Source: Croceicoccus sediminis (GTDB lineage Bacteria; Pseudomonadota; Alphaproteobacteria; Sphingomonadales; Sphingomonadaceae). From it: a stretch of DNA of 64,000 nucleotides. The number at the start of each line of letters is the position of its first letter. Within the stretch, counting starts at the first letter, position 1. Of this stretch, positions 17,013-25,972 are shown one piece after another. The notes below the pieces were generated by a model that made no database searches, was not told the origin of the DNA, and saw only the letters and a list, made by a program, of their open reading frames with translations. The stretch lies in the NCBI RefSeq assembly GCF_007570835.1, contig NZ_SUNC01000001.1:1116001-1180000 (forward strand). The letters run 5' to 3'. The translations under genes were made by a program, and so were the position numbers.

Positions 17013-18371
17013 ATGGCGAGTGTGGCGATTGGTGCGGGGAACGGGCTTGTCCTGACGAGGAGCAGGCCGCTCCGGCTGCTGACGCTCCTGCTCTTCTATT
17101 TCGCGCAAGGCTTTCCGATCGGGCTGTTCCTCTATGCGCTGCCCGCGTGGATGAGCGCAAACGGCGCCACCACGCCGGAAGTCGCAGCGGTCGTGGCCGC
17201 GGCATCGCTGCCCTGGTCCCTGAAGCTGATCAACGGCTTTCTCATTGACCGGTATACTTATTTGCCGATGGGCCGGCGTCGGATCTGGATCATCGGCGCA
17301 CAGGCCCTGATCGTCGTCGTGCTTCTGGCCGGGGCCGTGATCTCTCCCGATGCTCGCGACGTGTTCCTCCTGTCCGCTTTCGGCCTTGCATCGAACGCGG
17401 CGGTGACTTTCCAGGACGTGGGCATCGACAGCCTTGCCGTCGACATCATGCCAGAGGACGAGCGAGCAAGGGCCGCGGGCATCATGTTCGGCGCGCAGCT
17501 ACTGGGCATTGCCGCCGCGACGTCGCTTGGCGGCGCGCTGTTCCAGTATTTCAGCCTTCCGGTCGGGCTGATCGCCCTTGCGATCGCGCCGCTTGCGGTC
17601 ATGCTCTACGGCATCGCCATCCGCGAACGCGACGGCGAACGCCGCCTGCCCTGGACGGCGGGGGAGAGCCACCCCGGCAATGTCGCGATCCAGGTCGAGG
17701 CATGGTGGCCCTTGCTGAAATCGGCGGTCCGCGCGCTGGCCGTACCGATCACGCTGGGCATCGTGCCGATTCTTCTGGTCCGATCGATCCCGCACGGCGC
17801 GTTCGAGGCGTTTCACCCCGAACTCTTCACCCAGATCGCGGGGCTCAGCATCAGCGACTATACCAATCTCATCTCCACCTCGTCGCTGGTCAGCGGAGTG
17901 CTGGGATTGGTCGTCGGAGGGTGGCTGGTGGATGCCATCGGTTCACGCACGAGCCTTTTGATCGGCACGGTGTTGGGCATCGCCCTGCTGACCTTCATGG
18001 GGTTTGCGAGCGACTGGTGGACCGAGCGTTGGTGGCTGACGACCTTCATCATCGTCTTCGACATCCTGAGCCTGCTCTATATCGTCGCGACCATCCCGAT
18101 CTGCATGCGGCTATGCCTGCCCGCCGTGGCGGCGACCCAGTTCACGATCTACATGGCCGTCGGCAATTTCGGACGCCCGCTGGGGGCATGGATGGCATCG
18201 TGGACGGCCGGTGCGGGCCATCCGCAATGGTTGTACTGGTGTGCCGCGATCGCGTGGGGCTTTGCGACGTTGATGGCCCTTTTCGTCCGCTTTCCGGAAA
18301 AAGGCGCCGCGGTGGAAGAGGTCGTATCCGACCTTCCCGGCGCGGACGGCATTCCGGCCAGGGTCGACTGA
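17013..18371 (+). CDS. MFS transporter (AmpG/PAT-like)
   Basis: 452 aa with about 12 hydrophobic helices. The N-terminus LLTLLLFYFAQGFPIGLFLYALPAWM, quoted here only by its core YFAQGFPIGLFLY, is typical of the AmpG/acetyl-CoA-transporter branch of the major facilitator superfamily. INGFLIDRYTYLPMGRRR is the loop 2-3 motif, and SNAAVTFQDVGIDSLAVDIMP is typical of the helix 4-5 region. Candidates for the substrate are muropeptides or a similar cell-wall product; the substrate cannot be read from the sequence. It is convergent with the YqgE gene. Confidence 0.8.
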   Translation: MASVAIGAGNGLVLTRSRPLRLLTLLLFYFAQGFPIGLFLYALPAWMSANGATTPEVAAVVAAASLPWSLKLINGFLIDRYTYLPMGRRRIWIIGAQALIVVVLLAGAVISPDARDVFLLSAFGLASNAAVTFQDVGIDSLAVDIMPEDERARAAGIMFGAQLLGIAAATSLGGALFQYFSLPVGLIALAIAPLAVMLYGIAIRERDGERRLPWTAGESHPGNVAIQVEAWWPLLKSAVRALAVPITLGIVPILLVRSIPHGAFEAFHPELFTQIAGLSISDYTNLISTSSLVSGVLGLVVGGWLVDAIGSRTSLLIGTVLGIALLTFMGFASDWWTERWWLTTFIIVFDILSLLYIVATIPICMRLCLPAVAATQFTIYMAVGNFGRPLGAWMASWTAGAGHPQWLYWCAAIAWGFATLMALFVRFPEKGAAVEEVVSDLPGADGIPARVD

Positions 18372-18374
18372 CGC

Positions 18375-18935
18375 TCAGGCCGTGCCGGTCTGACCGACCA
18401 GCAGCGCCGGATCGACGCCTTCGGCCGCCCACGTCGCGGCCCAGCGTCCCTCCGCCTCGACATCGAACAGAATGCCGGGCCGCCCTTCGGCCGCGTACCA
18501 GCCGTGGCGGTGCATTTCCTCGTCCAGCTGGCCATCGCCCCACCCGGCATAGCCGAGCGACATGATCCAGCGTGCGGGCCCCGTACCCTCTGCAATCGCG
18601 CGCAGGATGTCGGCCGAATTGGACAGTGCGCCCAGCGGCTCGACCAGCATCGTGGAATCGTCGCTCCAGTCCGGCGAATGGATCACGAAGCCGCGCCCCG
18701 TTTCGACAGGGCCGCCGTGGTGGATCGGGCAATCGGGCGCGACGCCGGGGTCGATGTCCATTTCGCGCAGGACATCGTGAAACGTGATCCCCTCGCGCAA
18801 GTGGCCGATGCCGACACCGAAGGCGCCTTCCGCTTCGTGGGCAAAAATCGGGATCACCGAATGTTCGAAATTGGGATCGCCCATTCCCGGCATGGCCAGG
18901 AGAATGCGTCCAGTCAGGTATTGCCCATCGCTCAT
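18375..18935 (-). CDS. YqgE/AlgH family protein (DUF179/UPF0301)
   Basis: 186 aa from ATG 18935. Family signature: YLTGRILLAMPGMGDPNFEHSVI at the start (core LLAMPGMGDPNFEHSV), HHGGPVETGRGFVIHSPDW, and GYAGWGDGQLDEEMHRHGW. A globular cytoplasmic protein. AlgH was first linked to alginate regulation in Pseudomonas, but the molecular function is not known. Its stop is 3 bp from the MFS gene stop on the other strand. Confidence 0.93.
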   Translation of the reverse strand: MSDGQYLTGRILLAMPGMGDPNFEHSVIPIFAHEAEGAFGVGIGHLREGITFHDVLREMDIDPGVAPDCPIHHGGPVETGRGFVIHSPDWSDDSTMLVEPLGALSNSADILRAIAEGTGPARWIMSLGYAGWGDGQLDEEMHRHGWYAAEGRPGILFDVEAEGRWAATWAAEGVDPALLVGQTGTA

Positions 18936-19011
18936 CCCTGCCAAGGTAGGGATCGCACCCCCGCCTTGCAAAGCCTGTCTGCCCCGGAACTCCGCTCGTT
19001 CAGCAACCTTT

Positions 19012-19965
19012 TCAGCGCACGGCGTCGCTGGTCAGCTGGACGAAGACATCCTCAAGGTCGGCCTCGCGCGTGGTGACGTCGACGATCGAATAGCCCTGCT
19101 GGTTGACCAGTGTCAGCACGTCGCCCGCGTTCATACGGTCCATGTCGTAAGTGATCGCCACCGTGCGGTCGGCGGTCACTTCGCTCTTGCTGAAAGCCTC
19201 GTGCGTGGGTGCGGCAGTGATGTCGCGGTCGAGCGTGAGGACGACGACTTTCTCACGCCCCAGCGCGAGCAGTTCGTGCGTCGGCTTGTCGGCGATCAGC
19301 TTGCCGTGGTTGATGATCGCGATCCGGTCGCACAGTTCCTCGGCTTCCTCGAGGTAATGCGTGGTCAGCACGACGGTCACGCCGCGCTTGTTCAGATCGA
19401 CTACAAGCTCCCACAGCTGGCGGCGCAAATCGACGTCGACGCCTGCCGTCGGTTCGTCCAGGACCAGGATCGGCGGCGAATGGACCATGGCCTTGGCCAC
19501 CAGCAAGCGGCGCTTCATCCCGCCTGAAAGCGAACGGGCATAGGCATCGGCCTTGTCCTCCAGCCTGACCGCCTGAAGCAGTTCGGCGGTGCGGCGCTGC
19601 GCCTTGGGAACGCCGTAGTATCCGGCCGTGTTGTCCAGCACCTCTGCCGGGGTGAAGAAGGGGTCGAAGACAATTTCCTGCGGCACAATGCCGATCGACG
19701 CCTTGGCATTGCGCCGGTCGCGGTCGATGTCGAAACCCCAGATCGAAACCGAACCGCCGGTCTTGCCGACAAGGCCGGCCATGATGTTGATCAGTGTCGA
19801 CTTGCCCGCGCCATTGGGGCCAAGCAGCCCGAAGATGCCGCCTTGCGGCACGTCGAAAGTCACGTCGTCCAGCGCGAGCTTGCCCTCCTCCTGCTTTCCG
19901 GTGGGGGCATATCGCTTAGTCAGGTTGCGGATGGAGATTGCTGCGTCAGTCACGCGCGGCGTCAT
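19012..19965 (-). CDS. ABC-2 type transporter ATP-binding protein
   Basis: 317 aa from ATG 19965. Walker A GLLGPNGAGKSTL, Q-loop IVPQEIVFDPFFTP, signature LSGGMKRRLLVAKAM, Walker B ILVLDEPTAGVDVDLRR and switch histidine VVLTTHYLEEAEEL are all intact. The C-terminal 70 residues form a beta-rich extension ending LEDVFVQLT, typical of DrrA/NodI-like exporters. No membrane partner is encoded next to it in this window, so the permease must lie elsewhere. It is divergent from the zinc-finger gene. Confidence 0.9.
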   Translation of the reverse strand: MTPRVTDAAISIRNLTKRYAPTGKQEEGKLALDDVTFDVPQGGIFGLLGPNGAGKSTLINIMAGLVGKTGGSVSIWGFDIDRDRRNAKASIGIVPQEIVFDPFFTPAEVLDNTAGYYGVPKAQRRTAELLQAVRLEDKADAYARSLSGGMKRRLLVAKAMVHSPPILVLDEPTAGVDVDLRRQLWELVVDLNKRGVTVVLTTHYLEEAEELCDRIAIINHGKLIADKPTHELLALGREKVVVLTLDRDITAAPTHEAFSKSEVTADRTVAITYDMDRMNAGDVLTLVNQQGYSIVDVTTREADLEDVFVQLTSDAVR

Positions 19966-20083
19966 GCGCCAAGGCGGAGCGCGAGGCAAGTCGCGTCGAT
20001 CGCCTGCCCGTTTCGATCCCCCGCCCTTTTTCTGCAGCAACTGGTGCTTGCGGCCACGCGGACCTGTTGGTAATCGCCATCGC

Positions 20084-20302
20084 ATGAATCAGGCGCCCGA
20101 AACGATCTACACGGACAAATCCCGCGTTAGCTGCGACGGGGCCACCGATATTCGCGGCGGTGCCGCGCTCGGCCACCCGCGCGTATGGCTGGAAATCGAC
20201 GAAAAAGGCTACGTCGAATGCGGCTATTGCGACCGCCGTTTCGTACTCGAAGGCGGCCCGGCGCATGACGTGACCGGCGCTCCTCCCGAAGGGGCCGTCT
20301 GA
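20084..20302 (+). CDS. Zinc-finger protein of the CHCC / NDUFS6 type
   Basis: 72 aa from ATG 20084. It has the Cys-x-His-x-Cys-x2-Cys arrangement SCDGA ... GHPRVWLEI ... VECGYCDRRF. This matches the zinc-binding fold of the complex I accessory subunit NDUFS6 and its alphaproteobacterial homologues. The bacterial proteins probably help complex I assembly. It lies 77 bp upstream of tldD on the same strand. Confidence 0.88.
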   Translation: MNQAPETIYTDKSRVSCDGATDIRGGAALGHPRVWLEIDEKGYVECGYCDRRFVLEGGPAHDVTGAPPEGAV

Positions 20303-20378
20303 TCGCGATCACGCGCCTTGCAAGTCATTCGCACTTGCCTGCTTCCGATTTGGTTACATTTGTGCCTATATCACGGTG

Positions 20379-21806
20379 ATGGAAAGCTCCGCTGACCCCC
20401 GCTCGCTGCTTTACCGGTCCGATCTGCTGGACCCGGACACCGCTCGCGACCTTACGGCAAAGGCGCTTGAGGGCTGCGACGATGGTGAACTTTACCTCCA
20501 GTTCTCGGCATCCGAATCGCTGGTTTTTGACGATGGCCGTTTGAAGACGGCCGACTATTCGCGCGAAAGCGGGTTTGGCCTGCGCGGCATTTCGGGCGAG
20601 GCGACCGGCTTTGCCCACGCCAACGAGATTTCCGCCGACGCCATCCGCCGGGCAAGCGAGACGCTGAGCCTGCTGGACGAGACGAAGTCGCCCATGGCCG
20701 CCGCGCCGCGCGCCACCAACCGGCACCTCTACACCGATGAAAGCCCGCTCGACGCGGTGCCTTTCGCGGAGAAGGTGAAGCTGCTCGAAACCATCGACGC
20801 CGCCGCGCGCGCCCGCGACCCGCGCGTCAAGCAGGTCAGCGCATCGCTGCTGGGCAGCTGGTCGGTGATAGAGATCGTGCGCCCCGACGGCTTTACCGCG
20901 TTCGACGTGCGCCCCCTCGTCCGGCTCAATATCTCCATCGTGACGGAGGCGAACGGCCGCCGCGAAACCGGCACCTTCGGCATGGGCGGGCGCAGGCTCT
21001 ATGACGACATGTTCGATCCCGCGTGCTGGAACAAGGCGCTCGACCGCGCGCTCGAACAGGCGCTGGTGAACCTTGAAAGCGTCCCTGCCCCGGCAGGCGT
21101 GCGCCCAGTCCTGCTCGGCAACGGCTGGCCCGGTGTCCTTCTGCATGAAGCGGTGGGCCACGGGCTGGAAGGCGACTTCAACCGCAAGAAGACCAGCGTG
21201 TTCTCAGACCGCGTCGGACAGCGCGTCGCCGCCCCTGGCGTGACGGTGATCGACGACGGCGCGATGGCGGGCCGCCGCGGTTCGCTGAGCATCGACGATG
21301 AGGGAACCCCGACCGGAGAGACCGTCCTGATCGAGGACGGCATCCTCAAGGGCTACATGCAGGACCGCTTGAACGCGCGGCTCATGGGTGTGGAGCCGAC
21401 CGGCAACGGCAGGCGGCAGTCCTATGCCCACGCCCCGATGCCGCGCATGACCAACACTTTCATGACCGCCGGCGAAGACGATCCGGGCGACCTGCTGGCG
21501 TCGATGAAGGACGGCATCTGGGCCAAGAGCTTTGGCGGCGGGCAAGTCGACATCGTTTCGGGCAAGTTCGTGTTCTCCTGCACAGAGGCCTACAAGGTCG
21601 AGAATGGCAAGGTCATCGCCCCGATCAAGGGCGCGACGCTGATCGGCGACGGACCTACGGCGCTGACCAGGATCGTGGGCATCGGCAACGACTTTGCGCT
21701 GGATGACGGCATCGGCACCTGCGGCAAGGCCGGGCAGGGCGTGCCGGCGGGCGTCGGTCAGCCGACCCTGCTGATCGAGGGGCTGACCATCGGCGGAACG
21801 GGCTGA
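20379..21806 (+). CDS. tldD: Metalloprotease TldD
   Basis: 475 aa from ATG 20379 (a GTG three bases earlier is also possible). The zinc site HEAVGH (about residues 256-261) sits in LLHEAVGHGLEGDFNRKKTS. The N-terminal LQFSASESLVFDDGRLK and C-terminal GIGTCGKAGQGVPAGVGQP blocks are also typical. TldD works as a heterodimer with TldE (PmbA) to cleave unfolded or modified peptides; the partner is not in this window. Confidence 0.96.
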   Translation: MESSADPRSLLYRSDLLDPDTARDLTAKALEGCDDGELYLQFSASESLVFDDGRLKTADYSRESGFGLRGISGEATGFAHANEISADAIRRASETLSLLDETKSPMAAAPRATNRHLYTDESPLDAVPFAEKVKLLETIDAAARARDPRVKQVSASLLGSWSVIEIVRPDGFTAFDVRPLVRLNISIVTEANGRRETGTFGMGGRRLYDDMFDPACWNKALDRALEQALVNLESVPAPAGVRPVLLGNGWPGVLLHEAVGHGLEGDFNRKKTSVFSDRVGQRVAAPGVTVIDDGAMAGRRGSLSIDDEGTPTGETVLIEDGILKGYMQDRLNARLMGVEPTGNGRRQSYAHAPMPRMTNTFMTAGEDDPGDLLASMKDGIWAKSFGGGQVDIVSGKFVFSCTEAYKVENGKVIAPIKGATLIGDGPTALTRIVGIGNDFALDDGIGTCGKAGQGVPAGVGQPTLLIEGLTIGGTG

Positions 21807-21885
21807 CTTCACTTCATCGGCCTATCGCAAGTCAGCGTCGGTTCAGCCAGTTTCCGTTACGGAGTCGCGGTAGAGGAGCGATAAG

Positions 21886-22284
21886 ATGAAAACTGCAAAA
21901 ATCATTACCGCCGCCGCACTGGCCGGAATGCTGGCCACCCCCGCGATGGCCGCTAAGAAAGACCCCGAAACCCGCCTTGCCGAAAAGCTCGAAGGCCGCG
22001 TGGCCGGTGAACCGGTGCGCTGCATCGACATGAACCAGGTATCCAGCAGCACGATCTACGACAAGACCGCGATCGTGTTCGATTCCGGGTCCACGCTTTA
22101 CGTGAACCGGCCCGAAAACGGCGAGAGTTCGCTGCGCCGGAACAACATCATGGTCACCAAGACTTTCTCCAACCAGCTGTGCAGCGTCGATACGGTCGAA
22201 ATGCGCGACAGTACCGGTTTCTGGAGCGGTGTGGTCTTCCTGGGCGATTTCGTCCCCTACAAGAAGGTCAAGGACGAAGGCTGA
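21886..22284 (+). CDS. Secreted/periplasmic protein of unknown function (132 aa)
   Basis: 132 aa with a clean Sec signal peptide (KIITAAALAGMLATPAMAA). The mature part contains two cysteines (VRCIDMNQV and NQLCSVDTV) that could form a disulfide, and otherwise beta-rich stretches (AIVFDSGSTLYVNRP, FWSGVVFLGDFVPY). GAGGAGCGATAAG precedes the ATG. I do not recognise a named family. It is convergent with the next gene, whose stop is directly adjacent. Confidence 0.75.
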   Translation: MKTAKIITAAALAGMLATPAMAAKKDPETRLAEKLEGRVAGEPVRCIDMNQVSSSTIYDKTAIVFDSGSTLYVNRPENGESSLRRNNIMVTKTFSNQLCSVDTVEMRDSTGFWSGVVFLGDFVPYKKVKDEG

Positions 22285-23190
22285 TCACCCCTTTTTCGCG
22301 CGGGACTTCGCGCGGAGATAGGACGCGACGAGCACCGGGGAAGAAATCAGGGGGTGCTTTTCGCGAAACGGCGTCAGCGGCACCGCGACGCCGGTATGAC
22401 GTTCCACCTTCCAGGCAAGGTAACGCGCCCCGCCCGCGAACGTGGTAGCGGCGCGAAGCAGGCGCAGGACGTTGAGCGGCTTGCCAAGCCTCCGCCTGCG
22501 TGACCATCGCGTCAGAATACGCTGACGCCCCCGTTCGGTCAGCTTGGGGCGAAGCGTTTCGCCATCCACCGAAAAGGGAATACCGCCCGCGGACCAGGCA
22601 TCGCGCATCAGTCCGTCAAAGTGCCCGGCCCCGAAAGTCAGGATCTGCTGTTCGCGGCCCGGTTTCTCGACCCGCAGTTCGGCCTTGTATGTCGCGCGGA
22701 ACAGCGCCCCCCAATAATCGCTTTCCGTCCCCGCGTCCGGACCCAGAGCGGCAGCGAACCGGCTTGCCGTGATCGCGGCGGCGCGCACGGCGGATACGAC
22801 CGCGTCACGCGCGGGTTCGTCCACCGTCCAGGCCAGCGCGCACGGCTGTACGAACCGTGCCCAGATCGTCGTGTCGAGGTGTTGGCCCGAGGCCGCGTGG
22901 GCGAAAGTCGCCAGGCGCATCTCGGCAACTTTGGCGCGCAAGACCTGCCCGTCCATTTCCAGTTCGTGATAGCCGACCCGCGGCCACAGGCCCTTTTCCC
23001 GCGCACCCCAGGTCAGGACGTAGAAATCGAGCACGCCGTCGAGCGAGCCGCTGCGCAAGTTGGAGCCGTAGAACAGCACCGCGCGGGCATCGGCCTGCCG
23101 CGCCAGCTTTTCCGCGAAAGCCCGCACTTCGGGCCGAACGTCGGCCGCAAGCGCGGTCTCTATCCGCGCCGTGAGCGGATCTGGGGTCAT
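22285..23190 (-). CDS. Nucleotidyltransferase-fold protein, unknown role
   Basis: 301 aa. Residues about 38-60 read AVLFYGSNLRSGSLDGVLDFYVL, quoted here by its core FYGSNLRSGSLDGVLDFYVL. This has the GS..R....D...D spacing of the polymerase-beta nucleotidyltransferase fold. The rest shows no family I know; a basic Arg/Lys stretch (RWSRRRRLGKPLNVLRLLRA) and a tail SYLRAKSRAKKG suggest contact with nucleic acid or membrane. Its ATG overlaps the stop of the upstream diacylglycerol-kinase-like gene (ATGA), so the two are co-translated and may share a lipid- or envelope-related pathway. That function is inference. Confidence 0.7.
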   Translation of the reverse strand: MTPDPLTARIETALAADVRPEVRAFAEKLARQADARAVLFYGSNLRSGSLDGVLDFYVLTWGAREKGLWPRVGYHELEMDGQVLRAKVAEMRLATFAHAASGQHLDTTIWARFVQPCALAWTVDEPARDAVVSAVRAAAITASRFAAALGPDAGTESDYWGALFRATYKAELRVEKPGREQQILTFGAGHFDGLMRDAWSAGGIPFSVDGETLRPKLTERGRQRILTRWSRRRRLGKPLNVLRLLRAATTFAGGARYLAWKVERHTGVAVPLTPFREKHPLISSPVLVASYLRAKSRAKKG

Positions 23191-24299
23191 CAGGAGGTGA
23201 CGAAAGTGACCGGTGCGCCCTTCCGCAGCAGGTAATCGCCCGCGGGAAAGCGTTCGCCGTCGAGGATGAAACCGCCTTCAAGGTCGATCCGCAGTTCGTC
23301 GGTATCGACGCGGTGAACACCTTCGGCAGCCATGGTCTTCCACGGCTTGCCGCGCAGGACGCGGGCAAAGACCCGCAAAAAGCGGCGCGGCGGTGCGTCT
23401 ACCACAAGGGTTTTCAGGCCAGCGCGGCGTTCACCGAAGATACGCAGGCCCAGCGGCAGACGCTCCATCGTGGAGGCCAGCATGATGAAGCGCTTGTTCG
23501 TGCTGTTGGTGGCGGTTTCGGCCTGCAGATCGGCATCTTCGCCATAGCGGATCGCCATCGACTTGCCCTGTCGCCAGGTCGAATTGCTGCCGCCCATGAG
23601 CGTGCTGGCCACGGCGCCGAAGATCGACAGCCCGACGGCAAGGTTGTTGACCGCACCGAAGCGATGCGTGGTCTGCGCAAGGTCGGTCGCATCGACGAAC
23701 ACGCCAGCCCCGAACAGGAAGCCGAGAACGGGACGTCCTTCGTGCACACGCTCGATCTCGATCGGGGGGCGTTCAACGAAGCTGCCTGCCTTCCAGGCCG
23801 CGATCATCTGGCAGATGTCCCATTCGTCGGGCACGCCAAGATCGATCGCCAGCGCGTTCGTCTTGCCGCAGGGCAGAACGCCGATCACCGGCGGGGTGTC
23901 GCCCCAGATGTCGGTTCCGCACGTCAGGACGTCGCGCACTGTACCGTCGCCGCCAGCCACGATGACCAGTTCGACGCCGTCATGCTTGAAAGCGGCCAGC
24001 GTGCGGCGCAGTTCGTGGCGCGTGCGCGGTGCCTCGACCGTGACGCCGTCGGGCACGGCCAGCGGGCGGCGCTTGTTGCGATAGCTGCGGGGATTGGAAA
24101 TGACGGCGACGCCTGCGCCTTCGCGCGCGTTGGATCCACGGCGCGACGGCTCGGCCTGCTCAGATCGAGCAGGACCGCCTACACCGTCAAACGCAAAAAG
24201 CGGCGTGGTGCAATCGTCATAGATCGTGCCATCCATCTGAGTGACATAGCGACGGGCCTGCCAAAAATCATCCGTAAAAAATCTGAAATATTTGGTCAT
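23190..24299 (-). CDS. Diacylglycerol kinase-family lipid kinase
   Basis: 369 aa from ATG 24299 (GGGGATGAC upstream). The DAGK catalytic domain spans about residues 55-180: AVISNPRSYRNKRR, the nucleotide loop VIVAGGDGTVRDVLT and the lipid-kinase block VLPCGKTNALAIDLGVP. The C-terminal half is the beta-sandwich domain of the YegS/DgkB type, ending in FILDGERFPAGDYLL. The N-terminal 50 residues (TKYFRFFTDDFWQARRYVT) are not part of the usual fold. The likely substrate is diacylglycerol or a similar lipid. Overlaps the downstream nucleotidyltransferase-fold gene. Confidence 0.85.
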   Translation of the reverse strand: MTKYFRFFTDDFWQARRYVTQMDGTIYDDCTTPLFAFDGVGGPARSEQAEPSRRGSNAREGAGVAVISNPRSYRNKRRPLAVPDGVTVEAPRTRHELRRTLAAFKHDGVELVIVAGGDGTVRDVLTCGTDIWGDTPPVIGVLPCGKTNALAIDLGVPDEWDICQMIAAWKAGSFVERPPIEIERVHEGRPVLGFLFGAGVFVDATDLAQTTHRFGAVNNLAVGLSIFGAVASTLMGGSNSTWRQGKSMAIRYGEDADLQAETATNSTNKRFIMLASTMERLPLGLRIFGERRAGLKTLVVDAPPRRFLRVFARVLRGKPWKTMAAEGVHRVDTDELRIDLEGGFILDGERFPAGDYLLRKGAPVTFVTS

Positions 24300-24429
24300 G
24301 TCATCCCCGCAACAGTGCGGCATGGCTGAAACACAAAGGTAAATCGCGCCTTTGCGGACTTGGAAGGTGACGCGAAAGACGTGTGATGCGCCCTGTGCAA
24401 AAGCGCCCGGATTTGCGAATACGACCGCG

Positions 24430-24846
24430 ATGCGACAGGCGATCACCACTTTGGAAATTCGGACCGGTGGCCGCGGTCTTGTCGAATTCACGCGCGAAGT
24501 CGCGGCCTTCGTGCACGACACGGGCATTGAAACCGGCCTGCTCACGGTGTTTTGCCGCCATACGTCGGCGTCGTTGACCATTCAGGAAAACGCCGCACCC
24601 GAAGTACGGCAGGACATCACCGACTGGCTGGACCGGATCGCGCCAGAAGACGGCGGATGGATTCACGACGACGAAGGGCCGGACGACATGCCCGCGCATC
24701 TCAAATCGATCCTGACGGGCGTTTCGCTTTCCATTCCGGTCGCATCGGGCGTGCCGGTCCTTGGCACTTGGCAGGGCGTCTACCTTGTCGAACATCGCAC
24801 CCGCCCGCATGTACGGCAGGTCGTGCTGCACGTGTCGGGCGAATAA
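24430..24846 (+). CDS. YjbQ family protein (UPF0047)
   Basis: 138 aa from ATG 24430. It has the conserved metal-site residues CRHTSASLTIQENA, the WIHDDEGPDDMPAHLKS region and LGTWQGVYLVEHR. The E. coli and archaeal homologues show weak thiamine-phosphate synthase activity, but the physiological role is open. It is divergent from the lipid kinase and 100 bp upstream of the transglutaminase. Confidence 0.94.
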   Translation: MRQAITTLEIRTGGRGLVEFTREVAAFVHDTGIETGLLTVFCRHTSASLTIQENAAPEVRQDITDWLDRIAPEDGGWIHDDEGPDDMPAHLKSILTGVSLSIPVASGVPVLGTWQGVYLVEHRTRPHVRQVVLHVSGE

Positions 24847-24946
24847 TCTTTCGCAAGGCATGGATAGGAATATCGCCGCCTGCGTTGAGGTCGGTAAAAG
24901 GGGCCGCTGCGCCCCGCCCCGCACTTTTCCAAATCGAGATCATTTC

Positions 24947-25747
24947 ATGGCCATCACGATCAAGTCGTCTATCGCCTACCGTTTCGCAGAACCGACCGAT
25001 TTCCTCCTCCAGATGGAGGCAGCCGCCATTCCCGAGCAGATGCTGACTGGCCCCGGCCTGACCCTTTCCCCGACCGAGCACACCGCCCGCGTTTCGGGCG
25101 AGGACGCGATCGGAGAGCGGATCTGGCTGCGCTGTGCCGGGGAATTTCGGGCCGAGTACGAGATTACCGCCGAGATTCAGCGCGCCCTGCCCGATATAAC
25201 GCAGCTCCCCTCGCTGCTGCCCCACGACCTTCCGGGCGAGGCAGTGCCCTACCTGTTCGATTCCCGGTTCTGTCCGGCGGACCAGTTTCACAGCTTCGTC
25301 GAGGGCGAGTTCGGAGAGCTTCAGGGCGGGCAGCGCATCGGGGCTATCCACGACTGGGTGGCGCACAAGTTCAGCTATGTTCCCGGCTCCAGCACGTCGA
25401 CGACAACCGCGCTCGACAGTTTTGTCGAGCGGCAGGGCGTCTGCCGCGACTATGCCCACGTGGTCATCACGCTGGCCCGCGCGTCAGGCATTCCGGCCCG
25501 CTATGTCAGTTGCTACGCCCCGAACGTCGAACCGCAGGACTTTCACGCGGTGGCCGAAGTCTTCCTGGCCGACCCCCAAGACCCTGTCGGCACCGGCAGC
25601 TGGCACATCGTCGATGCGACCGGAATGGCCGACCCGCGCCAGGTGGTGAAGATCGGCGTTGGCCGCGACGCGGCAGAGGTCAGCTTCCTCACCAGCTATG
25701 GCATCGCCGAATTCATCGACAAGCAGATCACCGTTACGGAAACTTGA
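24947..25747 (+). CDS. Transglutaminase-like family protein
   Basis: 266 aa from ATG 24947. The transglutaminase-like core contains the Cys-His-Asp triad: Cys in ERQGVCRDYAHVVITLAR, His in DFHAVAEVFL and Asp in WHIVDATGMADPRQ. The N-terminal part is a beta-domain. Such cytoplasmic proteins probably act as cysteine peptidases or amidases; the substrate is unknown. The ATG 186 bp upstream in the same frame lies in the YjbQ gene and was not used. Confidence 0.88.
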   Translation: MAITIKSSIAYRFAEPTDFLLQMEAAAIPEQMLTGPGLTLSPTEHTARVSGEDAIGERIWLRCAGEFRAEYEITAEIQRALPDITQLPSLLPHDLPGEAVPYLFDSRFCPADQFHSFVEGEFGELQGGQRIGAIHDWVAHKFSYVPGSSTSTTTALDSFVERQGVCRDYAHVVITLARASGIPARYVSCYAPNVEPQDFHAVAEVFLADPQDPVGTGSWHIVDATGMADPRQVVKIGVGRDAAEVSFLTSYGIAEFIDKQITVTET

Positions 25748-25972
25748 TCCGGGGGCACATCGCGCCGCACCGCCGCCATCACGCACCGCGCTGCATACGT
25801 ATTTGCCGGTTGTGAACGTTCTCAAAGCTATCTATGCTTGCCGTAATGATGGATTGTGGCATGCCAAAGCCTCTGCTTCCCAAGCTTTGCTGCAATTGCT
25901 AACAACAGGGCCTGAAGGTCCGAGCGGGAGAAAATTCGCGACCATGTGCATCACGACTGTGCGGTTTGCCGC

